DNA of 64,000 nucleotides, from positions 2,108,001-2,172,000 of the forward strand of contig NZ_CP099397.1 of the NCBI RefSeq assembly GCF_021495345.1, read 5' to 3'. The translations under genes were made by a program, and so were the position numbers. Below are positions 57,003 to 64,000 of this stretch, one piece after another; the first letter of the stretch is position 1, and each line of letters opens with the position of its first letter. Below the pieces are notes generated by a model. The model saw only the letters and a program-made list of their open reading frames with translations. It was not told the origin of the DNA and searched no databases. This DNA comes from Pseudomonas hydrolytica (GTDB lineage Bacteria; Pseudomonadota; Gammaproteobacteria; Pseudomonadales; Pseudomonadaceae).

Positions 57003-58370
57003 ATGAACCACTCGAAAACCGCACACTGGCAGGCCCTGAGCCAGGCCCACCACCTGGCGCCGTTCAGTGACTACAAGCAGCTGGCCGAGAAGGGCCCGCG
57101 CATCATCACTGAAGCGAAGGGCGTGCACCTGTGGGACAGCGAGGGCAACAAGATCCTCGATGGCATGGCCGGCCTGTGGTGCGTGGCGGTGGGCTATGGC
57201 CGCGAGGAGCTGGTCGAAGCTGCTTCCAAGCAGATGTTGCAGCTGCCGTTCTACAACACCTTTTTCCAGACCGCCCACCCGCCGGTGCTGGAGCTGGCCC
57301 ACGCCATCTCCCAGCTGGCACCGGCCGGCATGAACCACGTGTTCTTCACCGGTTCGGGCTCCGAAGGCAACGACACCATGCTGCGTCTGGTGCGCCACTA
57401 CTGGGCGTGCAAGGGGCAGCCTGCGAAGAAGATCATCATCGGTCGCGAGAACGGCTACCACGGCTCCACCGTGGCCGGCGCCAGCCTCGGCGGCATGAAG
57501 TTCATGCACGAGCAGGGCGACCTGCCGATCCCCGGCATCGCCCATATCCCGCAGCCCTACTGGTTCGGCGAGGGCGGCGACCAGTCGCCGGAGGAGTTCG
57601 GCATCTGGGCCGCCGATCAGCTGGAGAAGAAAATTCTCGAGCTGGGCGAAGAGAACGTTGCCGCCTTTATCGCCGAGCCGATCCAGGGCGCCGGTGGCGT
57701 GATCATCCCGCCCGAGACCTACTGGCCGCGGATCAAGGAGATCCTGGCCAAGCACGACATTCTGTTCGTCGCCGATGAAGTGATCTGCGGCTTCGGCCGT
57801 ACCGGTGAGTGGTTCGGCAGCCAGTACTACGACCTCAAGCCGGACCTGATGACCATCGCCAAGGGCCTCACCAGCGGCTACGTGCCGATGGGTGGGCTGA
57901 TCGTCAGTGACAAGGTGTTCGAGGTGATCGAGGCGCATGGCGACTTCAACCACGGCTTCACTTACTCCGGCCACCCGGTGGCGGCGGCGGTGGGGCTGGA
58001 GAACCTGCGCCTGCTCCGGGAAGAAGGCATCGTACAGCGGGTGAAGGCAGACACCGCGCCTTACCTGCAAAAGCGCCTGCGTGAACTGGCGGATCATCCG
58101 CTGGTGGGCGAAGTGCGTGGCGTCGGCATGCTCGGCGCCATCGAGCTGGTGCAGGACAAGGCCACGCGCAAGCGTTTCTCGGGTGATCTAGGGGTGGGCA
58201 TGATCTGCCGTGGCCACTGCTTCAACAACGGTCTGATCATGCGCGCCGTGGGCGACACCATGATCATCGCGCCACCCCTGGTGATCAGCTCTGCCGAGAT
58301 CGATGAGCTGGTGGCGAAAGCGCGCAAGTGTCTGGATCTGACCTGGGAGCAGGTTCGCGGTCTGGCGTAA
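57003..58370 (+). CDS. spuC: Class III aminotransferase, SpuC-like (putrescine/polyamine:pyruvate)
   Basis: This 455-aa fold-type I PLP enzyme has [18 protein letters not shown] and [21 protein letters not shown] near residues 115-175. [20 protein letters not shown] (Asp for PLP) and the lysine in [16 protein letters not shown] near residue 288 follow. The sequence is of the SpuC type that transaminates putrescine or related omega-amines. ATG 57003 has AAGGAGG. It ends the four-gene cluster; no aldehyde dehydrogenase is visible in the window. Confidence 0.88.
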   Translation: MNHSKTAHWQALSQAHHLAPFSDYKQLAEKGPRIITEAKGVHLWDSEGNKILDGMAGLWCVAVGYGREELVEAASKQMLQLPFYNTFFQTAHPPVLELAHAISQLAPAGMNHVFFTGSGSEGNDTMLRLVRHYWACKGQPAKKIIIGRENGYHGSTVAGASLGGMKFMHEQGDLPIPGIAHIPQPYWFGEGGDQSPEEFGIWAADQLEKKILELGEENVAAFIAEPIQGAGGVIIPPETYWPRIKEILAKHDILFVADEVICGFGRTGEWFGSQYYDLKPDLMTIAKGLTSGYVPMGGLIVSDKVFEVIEAHGDFNHGFTYSGHPVAAAVGLENLRLLREEGIVQRVKADTAPYLQKRLRELADHPLVGEVRGVGMLGAIELVQDKATRKRFSGDLGVGMICRGHCFNNGLIMRAVGDTMIIAPPLVISSAEIDELVAKARKCLDLTWEQVRGLA

Positions 58371-58378
58371 TTCAAGAA

Positions 58379-58443
58379 GGTGCGCGCGGCGCGCACCGGC
58401 CAGCCAAATAAAAACCCCGCGACCGGTGACGGTGGCGGGGTTT
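58379..58443. terminator. GC palindrome plus bidirectional terminator
   Basis: GGTGCGCGCGGCGCGCACC (58379-58397) is followed by AAACCCCGC (58412-58420) and GCGGGGTTT (58435-58443), with CGTTTTTC on the plus side. The second hairpin ends both the aminotransferase and the convergent esterase transcripts. The first is of the dispersed palindrome type. Confidence 0.8.
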
Positions 58444-58457
58444 CGTTTTTCAGCCGC

Positions 58458-59474
58458 TTACTTGAGGCTGTTCTTCAGCGTTTGCGCGGCCTGATCCATG
58501 GCGGAGCGTACCGCCGGGACTTCAGCCAGCACGTTGAGCAGGCCGTAGTCGTGGATCATGCCGTTGTAGCGTACGGTGGTCACCGGCACACCGGCGGCGT
58601 CCAGGCGGCGGGCGTAGGCTTCGCCTTCGTCGCGCAGCACGTCCATCTCGGCGGTCTGCACCAGCGCTGGCGGCAGGCCCTTGAGCTGTTCCAGGCTGGC
58701 GCGCAGCGGCGATGCATGGATCTCGTTACGCTGCTTGGGGTCGGTGGTGTAGTTGTCCCAGAACCATTCCATCATGCCGCGGGTCAGGAAGTGGCCGTCG
58801 GCGAACTGGTTGTAGGAGGCGTTGTTGAAATTGGCATCGGTCACCGGCCACAGCAGCACCTGAGCGCGCAGTTTGGGTGTGCCGGCTTCCTTGGCCTTGA
58901 TGGCCACCACGGCCGCCATGTTGCCGCCGACGCTGTTGCCGGCCACGGCCAGACGCGAACCGTCGACACCGATCTTGCTGCCGTTCTCAGCCACCCACTT
59001 GGTGGCGGCGTAGGCCTGGTTGATCGCGGTCGGATACTTGGCCTCCGGCGATCGCGTGTAGTCGACGTAGATCGCCGCGGCGCCGGAGCCCACCACCAGA
59101 TCACGGATCAGACGTTCGTGAGTTGGGTAGTCACCCAGCACCCAGCCGCCGCCATGGAAGAACATGAAGCCGGGCAACACACCCTGGGCATCTTCAGGGC
59201 GTACCACTTTCAGGGTGATCGATTGACCGTTCACCTGGATCACCTGGGTGTCCACCTTGATGCCGGACAGGTCCACCTCGACGCTGGCCTGAGCGCCCAC
59301 CAGCACAGCGCGGGCATCCTTGGGCGAGAGGGTTTCCAGCGGCTGGCCACCACCGCTTGCCAGCGCATTGAGAAAGCCCTGGGTGGTGCGCTCGACGCCG
59401 GCGCTGCCGGCGGCGAAGCTGCTGCTTACAGCCAGGGCAAGCAGCCCGGCGGTCAGAGTGCGCGAGATGTTCAT
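58458..59474 (-). CDS. Exported alpha/beta hydrolase of the hormone-sensitive lipase type
   Basis: This 338-aa protein has a signal peptide (MNISRTLTAGLLALAVSSSFA). HGGGW at residues 107-111 is the HSL oxyanion motif, and the triad is Ser181 in GNSVGGN, Asp278 in AEMDVL and His308 in MIHDYG. It is a periplasmic or secreted esterase of short acyl esters. A TTG two codons upstream is not needed. ATG 59474 has AGGAG 7 nt upstream. Confidence 0.9.
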   Translation of the reverse strand: MNISRTLTAGLLALAVSSSFAAGSAGVERTTQGFLNALASGGGQPLETLSPKDARAVLVGAQASVEVDLSGIKVDTQVIQVNGQSITLKVVRPEDAQGVLPGFMFFHGGGWVLGDYPTHERLIRDLVVGSGAAAIYVDYTRSPEAKYPTAINQAYAATKWVAENGSKIGVDGSRLAVAGNSVGGNMAAVVAIKAKEAGTPKLRAQVLLWPVTDANFNNASYNQFADGHFLTRGMMEWFWDNYTTDPKQRNEIHASPLRASLEQLKGLPPALVQTAEMDVLRDEGEAYARRLDAAGVPVTTVRYNGMIHDYGLLNVLAEVPAVRSAMDQAAQTLKNSLK

Positions 59475-59507
59475 GATCAAACTCCTGTAGGTAGAGGGCT
59501 GCCGGGA

Positions 59508-59768
59508 TCAGTTCTGGTTGGCGCAAACGTTGGAGAGCTGCTCGTAGCTGAGCGTTTCCACTTCACCCGCACTGTTGCGGTAGGTCATCTTCGCCGTCAC
59601 GACTTCGCACTGCGGGCTGTTGGGTACCTCGATGGAAATCACCTTGGCGATATCCAGATCCAGGCCGTAGCGGTACTGCGTGGCGTCAGCGCTCTGGGCG
59701 AAGGCGCCGAGCGATACGCTGAGCGAAAGGGCGGTCAGGGCGGTGGCGAACAGGGTGCGGGTTTTCAT
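59508..59768 (-). CDS. DUF2790 exported small protein
   Basis: This 86-aa protein has a signal peptide (MKTRTLFATALTALSLSVSLGAFA) and the DUF2790 body YRYGLDLDIAKVISIEVPNS, with one Cys in each half (CEVV and VCANQN) that could form a disulfide. This family is nearly confined to Pseudomonas. The esterase gene starts 33 bp downstream, so they may be cotranscribed. Function unknown. Confidence 0.9.
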   Translation of the reverse strand: MKTRTLFATALTALSLSVSLGAFAQSADATQYRYGLDLDIAKVISIEVPNSPQCEVVTAKMTYRNSAGEVETLSYEQLSNVCANQN

Positions 59769-59825
59769 GGCGATTCTCCTCTTGGGCTGCGCTCAGGGAG
59801 GACCGTGAGCGCTTTGCCTTAGCTG

Positions 59826-60251
59826 TCAGATGATGGTCAAAGTGACGTCGATGTTGCCGCGGGTGGCGTTGGAGTACGGGCAGACGATGTGCGCGCGATC
59901 CACCAGGGTTTGTGCCGCTTCAGCGTCCAGGCCCGGCAGGCTGATGCGCAGTTCCACTTCGATGCCGAAACCGGTGGGAATCGGGCCGATGCCGACGGTG
60001 CCTTCGATGAAGGTGTCAGCCGGGATGCTCAGCTTGTCGCGGGCGGCGACGAACTTCAGAGCGCCGAGGAAGCAGGCGGAGTAGCCGGCAGCGAACAGTT
60101 GTTCCGGGTTGGTGCCGTTACCGCCTGCGCCGCCGAGTTCTTTCGGGGTGGTCAGAGCGATGTCCAGGATGCCGTCGGAGGAGACGGCACGGCCTTCACG
60201 GCCGCCAAAGGCTTCAGCGGTAGCGCGGTAGAGAACGTTTTCGATAGTCAT
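59826..60251 (-). CDS. ohr: Organic hydroperoxide resistance protein
   Basis: Ohr reduces organic hydroperoxides with a Cys pair. The 141-aa protein has C60 in YSACF and C124 in HIVCPYS, the catalytic positions, and starts [20 protein letters not shown]. The frame is as in known Ohr proteins. A repeated operator-like motif lies upstream (60295-60358). No ohrR gene is visible next to it. Confidence 0.93.
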   Translation of the reverse strand: MTIENVLYRATAEAFGGREGRAVSSDGILDIALTTPKELGGAGGNGTNPEQLFAAGYSACFLGALKFVAARDKLSIPADTFIEGTVGIGPIPTGFGIEVELRISLPGLDAEAAQTLVDRAHIVCPYSNATRGNIDVTLTII

Positions 60252-60294
60252 GGCGGTAATCCTCGATTAGGTAGTTGAAATGGATTGGCTCGCT

Positions 60295-60358
60295 AATGTT
60301 TTGTGCGCTAACCGTTTCCATGGAGTGAACTCTATTGCGCAAATGTTTTGTGCGCAAT
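60295..60358. promoter_or_regulatory. Putative repressor sites upstream of ohr
   Basis: AATGTTTTGTGCGC occurs twice (60295-60308 and 60342-60355), 47 bp apart. The second overlaps the dyad ATTGCGCA...TGCGCAAT (60334-60341 and 60351-60358). The pattern suits a MarR-type OhrR operator, but the exact OhrR consensus for this species is not known to me. Confidence 0.55.
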
Positions 60359-60492
60359 GTAAATATTAAGATTACTTGGCTATAAGAAAATTGCTTAATG
60401 GAATAAGTGCGCTGACGAGGTATCGGTGATACCCCCGGCTTGGCAGGAGAAAGGTGACGCGTCTTTCCGGGGGGAGCTGCCAGGCTTGCCCG

Positions 60493-60990
60493 TCAAAGCG
60501 CCAGCTGTGTCTGCTGCGATAGCAGCGCGCCCTCCAGTTCCAGCAACTGCTGCTTGCGCGGCAGGCCGCCGGCGTAGCCTGTCAGGCTGCCGTTGCGGCC
60601 GATCACTCGATGGCAGGGCACGATGATGGAGATGGGGTTGGCACCGTTGGCCGTGCCTACTGCGCGCACGGCATGGGGCCGGCCAATGACGCCGGCCAGC
60701 TCGGAATAGCTGCAGGTGCGGCCGTAGGGGATGGCCTGCAGGGCCTGCCAGACCGCCTGCTGAAAGGCCGTGCCGCGCGGGGCCAGGCGAACCTCGAAAC
60801 GTCGGCGTTTGCCGGCAAAGTACTCGTCGAGCTGGCGGCACACGGCATCCAGCTCGCGGCTGGCGGGTTGCCAGCTTTCCTCGATGCGCCAGGGACGACT
60901 GTCCAGTTCCATCAGTAGTAGCTGCAGACCGTTTTCGTCGGCGGCAAGCAGCAGGGGGCCGACCGGGCTGTCGTGATAGCGATAGTGCAT
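60493..60990 (-). CDS. ogt: Methylated-DNA--protein-cysteine methyltransferase
   Basis: This enzyme repairs O6-methylguanine by suicidal methyl transfer to Cys126 in IIVPCHRVIG. The 165-aa protein has the helix-turn-helix and arginine finger region AFQQAVWQALQAIPYGRTCSY and HAVRAVGTANGANP. The start ATG 60990 is 4 bp past the alkA stop, so ogt and alkA form an adaptive-repair-like pair. No ada regulator is seen in the window. Confidence 0.93.
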   Translation of the reverse strand: MHYRYHDSPVGPLLLAADENGLQLLLMELDSRPWRIEESWQPASRELDAVCRQLDEYFAGKRRRFEVRLAPRGTAFQQAVWQALQAIPYGRTCSYSELAGVIGRPHAVRAVGTANGANPISIIVPCHRVIGRNGSLTGYAGGLPRKQQLLELEGALLSQQTQLAL

Positions 60991-60994
60991 GGCT

Positions 60995-61873
60995 TCAACC
61001 TCCCGAATAGCAATGCCAGAGATGTGCGGCGGCATAAGCCCGCCATGGGCGCCAGGCTTCGGCGCGCAGGGTCAGGCGCCGTGCGTCGATGCCCGCCGCG
61101 CCCCACACCGGAGCCTTGAGCAGGCCCAGGTCGCTGGCAGGAAAGGCGTCGGCTTCGCCGAACGCGCGCAGGGCAATGTAGTGCGCCGTCCATGGGCCGA
61201 TGCCGGGCAGGGCGCACAATTGCTCGATCAGCGCCGCGCTGCCGTGCTCGATGCTCAGTATCAGGCTGCCGTCGGCGATGCGCGTGGCGAAGTGCTGCAG
61301 GCACTGCACCCGCTTGCCGGGCATGCCGATTCCGCTCAGATCCGCCTCGGCCAGCGCCTGGGGCGTCGGGAACAGGTGGCTGATGCCCGGTGCGGCCGGG
61401 GTTTGCAGACGCGTGCCGATACGCTGTACCAGGCGCCCGACTATGGTGACTGCGGCCTTGACCGTGACCTGCTGGCCGACGATGGCGCGTACCGCCTGTT
61501 CGAAGGGATCGAAGGCCACCGGCAGGCGCAGGCCGGGATTGCGCAGCAGCAACGGGGCGAGCAGTTCGTCAGCGCTCAGGTGACGGGCGATGGTCTCGGG
61601 CTCGCTGTCGAGATCGAACATGCGCCGCACGCGCTGCTCGAGCGGATCCAGATGTGCGGGCGAGGCGATGCGGCAGCGCAGCTCCAGGGCGTTCTGTCCC
61701 GGCAGTGGGGCCACGCGCAGCCAGCCGGGGGCGCCGTCGATGCAGAAGCCGCGGCTGTAGCTGTCCGCGCTCAGCGCCTCCAGCCCGGGGATCGCGCGCA
61801 GGGCGAAGTGGCTGTGGAACTGTTGCCAGTCCCAGGGCGGCTGATAGGGCAGAAGCAGGGTGATGATGTTCAT
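60995..61873 (-). CDS. alkA: DNA-3-methyladenine glycosylase II
   Basis: AlkA removes alkylated bases from DNA. The 292-aa protein has an AlkA N-terminal domain (MNIITLLLPYQPPWDWQQFHSHF), then the HhH-GPD fold with FEQAVRAIVGQQVTVKAA and LCALPGIGPWTAHYIALRAFGEADAFPASDLGLL. The catalytic Asp is near residue 247. It is cotranscribed with ogt. Confidence 0.93.
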   Translation of the reverse strand: MNIITLLLPYQPPWDWQQFHSHFALRAIPGLEALSADSYSRGFCIDGAPGWLRVAPLPGQNALELRCRIASPAHLDPLEQRVRRMFDLDSEPETIARHLSADELLAPLLLRNPGLRLPVAFDPFEQAVRAIVGQQVTVKAAVTIVGRLVQRIGTRLQTPAAPGISHLFPTPQALAEADLSGIGMPGKRVQCLQHFATRIADGSLILSIEHGSAALIEQLCALPGIGPWTAHYIALRAFGEADAFPASDLGLLKAPVWGAAGIDARRLTLRAEAWRPWRAYAAAHLWHCYSGG

Positions 61874-61959
61874 GGCTCGCACCCTAGCTCGCCGTTGGCG
61901 AGTTGTCAGCGCGAAGATGACTTTCAAACTGCGACGACCGGGTCTATGTGCGGATGGGC

Positions 61960-61976
61960 GGTGCGCACGGCGCACC
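61960..61976. repeat. GGTGCGC palindrome (dispersed, copy 3)
   Basis: GGTGCGCACGGCGCACC is a perfect 7-bp dyad upstream of alkA. It is of the same type as 19876-19892 and 58379-58397. Further GC-rich imperfect repeats continue to about 62040. Confidence 0.55.
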
Positions 61977-62114
61977 CTACGTGGGTCGCGGGTGAGCGAA
62001 GCGTACGAACGGGCCTTCCGAGGGCGCGCCGCGCGCACCAGGAACCCAAAGAAGCATGGCAACCGGGGCCCGGCTGGTTGACTGGTGCGCATGACTCAGG
62101 CGGCCCGCTAACCC

Positions 62115-63128
62115 CTATGCGCCGCGCTGATAGCGTCCCGGCGTGGTGCCTTTCCAGCGCTTGAAGGCATGGATGAAGTTCGACAGCTCGCCATAACCCA
62201 GGCGCTCGGCGATCTCCTCCAGGCTCAGGCCGCCGGCGGCCAGCAGCTCATCGGCCAGGGCCTCGCGCACTTCGTCCTGCAGCGCGCGAAAGCTGCTGCC
62301 TTCCTCAATCAGACGCCGGCGCAGGGTACGGCTGCTCAGGTGCAGGCGGCTGGCGACCTGCTCCATATCGGCCATCTGTCCCGGCGTTTGCAGGAGGAGC
62401 TGGCGCACCCGTCCGGCCATGCCCTGGTGCCATTGATGGCGAGCCAGCAGCGTCTGACATTGCCGCTCGCAGGCGCTGACCAGCTGCGAATTGGCCCTTG
62501 GCAGCGGGTCGTCCAGCAGATCGGCGGAAAAGCCGAGGCGATTGTGCTGCGCGCCAAAGCACGGCACCTGGCCGAAGGCTTCGACAAAGGGGGTCATATC
62601 GCTTGGCGTGGCCTGGCGCAGCTCCACCGAGCGGATCGGCAGCGGACTGCCCAGCAGTTCACGCACCACCACCAGCGCACCGAGCATGTCGCGCTGCACG
62701 ATGAAGTCGTGCAGCGCCGGCGGTAAGGCGCTGTCGTCGAAGTGCAGGCTGGCCACGCCATCCTCCAGGTTCAGGCTGATGCGGGTGAAGGCGTAGGTCA
62801 GGCCGTGATAGCGCAGCCCCAGTTCGGCAGCCTGGCGCACCGTGGCGCTGCTGAGAATGGCATAGCCCCAGGCGCCATAGGTGGTCAGGTGGTAGCGTCG
62901 GCCAGCCTGCAGGCCCAGATCAACCAGCTCCGGCAACGCTTCGAGCAGGTTGGCGATCAGCCGCAGCTCGCGTTCGGCATCCACTTCGCCGTGCAGGCTG
63001 GCCAGTTGCATCGGGTCCAGACCGGTGTCCTTCAGGCAGGCGTCCAGATTCAGGCCGAGATCGAGGCCCAACTGGGTGAGCAACTGGATGCTGACGATGC
63101 TGCGGCGTGGGGGCCAGGGCGGCGACAT
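62115..63128 (-). CDS. AraC family regulator (ArgR/OruR-like, Arabinose_bd domain)
   Basis: This 337-aa protein has an N-terminal domain of the PF12625 type (IQLLTQLGLDLGLNLDACLKDTGLD and WGYAILSSATVRQAAELGLRYH), as in OruR-like regulators. The C-terminal AraC HTH is DMEQVASRLHLSSRTLRRRLIEEGSSFRALQDEVREALADELL with EEIAERLGYGELSNFIHAFKRWKG. ATG 63128 gives the family start MSPPWPPRRSIVSI. It is divergent from the flavin monooxygenase gene across 101 bp, so it is likely its activator. Confidence 0.88.
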   Translation of the reverse strand: MSPPWPPRRSIVSIQLLTQLGLDLGLNLDACLKDTGLDPMQLASLHGEVDAERELRLIANLLEALPELVDLGLQAGRRYHLTTYGAWGYAILSSATVRQAAELGLRYHGLTYAFTRISLNLEDGVASLHFDDSALPPALHDFIVQRDMLGALVVVRELLGSPLPIRSVELRQATPSDMTPFVEAFGQVPCFGAQHNRLGFSADLLDDPLPRANSQLVSACERQCQTLLARHQWHQGMAGRVRQLLLQTPGQMADMEQVASRLHLSSRTLRRRLIEEGSSFRALQDEVREALADELLAAGGLSLEEIAERLGYGELSNFIHAFKRWKGTTPGRYQRGA

Positions 63129-63229
63129 GGCTTGACCGAAAATCACAATATTCTGACCGACTATGCCATAACCGAAGCCCGCTTGCGCAAGTAGCATCCT
63201 GTCATCGCCAATCGGTCGGGGAGACCACA

Positions 63230-64000
63230 ATGCACAACAACCCCCGCACAGGCGCGCCTTGGCGCGTGCTGATCATCGGCAGCGGTTTCGCTGGCCTGGG
63301 GCTGGCCATGCAGCTGCGCAGGGCCGGTGAGGATGACTTTCTGATACTGGAGAAGGCCGCCGATGTCGGTGGTACCTGGCGCGACAACCATTACCCCGGG
63401 GCGGCCTGCGATGTGCCATCGCACCTGTACTCGTTCTCCTTCGAGCCCAAGCACGACTGGTCGCGCAAGTTCGCGCCGCAGGCGGAAATTCATGCCTATA
63501 TCCGCCAATGCGTGGACAACCACCGGTTGCGTCCGCACATCCGCCTGAATGCCGAGGTACAGGGCGCCGAATTCGACGCCGAACGCGGGCTGTGGCGGGT
63601 CGAACTGGTCGGCGGCGAGCATCTGGAAGCGCAGGCGCTGGTCAGTGCCTGCGGTCAGCTCAATCGCCCCGCCTACCCGGCACTGCCCGGCCTGGAGAAC
63701 TTCCGTGGCGAGGCCTTTCACTCGGCGCGCTGGCGCCATGACCTGGACCTCAGCGGCAAGCGTGTGGCGGTGATCGGCACCGGCGCCTCGGCGATCCAGT
63801 TCGTTCCGCAGATCCAGCCGAAGGTGGCGCAACTGAGCCTGTTCCAGCGTTCGGCGGCCTATGTGCTGGCCAAGCCCGATCGCGCCTACCGCGCCTGGGA
63901 AATCGCGTTGATGCGCCGTGTGCCGCTACTGCAGCGCGCCGATCGCCTACTCAAGTACCTGCACCATGAGGTGCGGGCGCTGGCCTTCATCAGCATGCCC
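63230..64000 (+). CDS. Flavin-binding (Baeyer-Villiger-type) monooxygenase, cut by the window edge
   Basis: This NADPH-dependent flavin monooxygenase has 257 visible residues. The FAD site is VLIIGSGFAGLGLAMQLRRAG near residue 13. GGTWRDNHYPGAACDVPSHLYSFSF follows. The FxGxxxH(x3)W-type fingerprint appears as FRGEAFHSARWRHD near residue 160, and a second Rossmann motif is VAVIGTGASAIQFVPQI. The sequence runs off the right edge. GGGGAG precedes ATG 63230. It is divergently transcribed from an AraC regulator. Substrate unknown. Confidence 0.9.
   Translation, partial: MHNNPRTGAPWRVLIIGSGFAGLGLAMQLRRAGEDDFLILEKAADVGGTWRDNHYPGAACDVPSHLYSFSFEPKHDWSRKFAPQAEIHAYIRQCVDNHRLRPHIRLNAEVQGAEFDAERGLWRVELVGGEHLEAQALVSACGQLNRPAYPALPGLENFRGEAFHSARWRHDLDLSGKRVAVIGTGASAIQFVPQIQPKVAQLSLFQRSAAYVLAKPDRAYRAWEIALMRRVPLLQRADRLLKYLHHEVRALAFISMP

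Overview
The window is a GC-rich bacterial chromosome segment with no sign of plasmid, phage or insertion-sequence content. The gene set (Anr, two tandem cbb3 oxidase operons, a DUF2790 protein, SpuC-type polyamine catabolism, a PL7 alginate lyase beside nasST and acnB) and the gene order point to Pseudomonas. From memory of gene order it resembles the PAO1 blocks anr-hemN-cco, dnaX-ybaB-recR and nasTS-acnB-ppiB-glnS-cysS, joined differently. I would guess the P. mendocina/oleovorans (Ectopseudomonas) group, but this is inference. No tRNA, rRNA, CRISPR array or transposase was seen.

Layout. 1-15.8 kb: low-oxygen respiration, with anr (cut by the left edge), hemN, ccoGHIS plus a TauE/UreH-like membrane protein, then ccoNOQP-1 and ccoNOQP-2, nearly all on the minus strand. 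15.1-21.1 kb: an alpha/beta hydrolase, then a three-gene ATP-grasp/alpha-E/transglutaminase operon behind a sigma-54 promoter and an NtrC-like site, then a cytochrome c/rhodanese pair. 21.8-25.3 kb: a beta-oxidation pair (thiolase and FadB-like multifunctional enzyme). 25.4-31.1 kb: several small proteins, a glutamine amidotransferase, PlsC, AlaC and a PL7 alginate lyase. 31.3-33.6 kb: nasS-nasT behind a leader with an antiterminator/terminator arrangement, then a small lipoprotein. 33.7-48.5 kb: housekeeping genes acnB, usp, miaE, lpxH, ppiB, glnS, cysS, dnaX, ybaB and recR. 48.4-53.6 kb: GNAT/rhodanese, FtrA-type regulator, acyl-CoA dehydrogenase with a duplicated 3' tail, and an AraC regulator facing a small exported peptide plus monooxygenase. 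53.7-58.4 kb: gamma-glutamylated polyamine catabolism. 58.4-64 kb: esterase, DUF2790, ohr, ogt-alkA, and an AraC regulator divergent from a flavin monooxygenase cut by the right edge.

How the genes connect. Four Anr/FNR-type boxes (TTGAC/T-N4-A/GTCAA) lie upstream of hemN, ccoG, ccoN2 and a tandem universal stress protein gene, whereas ccoN1 has none that I can see. This fits one constitutive and one oxygen-controlled cbb3 oxidase, with the regulator encoded in the same window. Nitrogen control appears twice: NtrC/sigma-54 elements ahead of the ATP-grasp operon, and the RNA leader of nasST. The most novel-looking items are that leader (predicted autoregulation by its own ANTAR protein), the nitrogen-controlled predicted peptide-ligase operon, the duplicated acyl-CoA dehydrogenase tail, and several paired operator-like repeats in divergent promoter regions.
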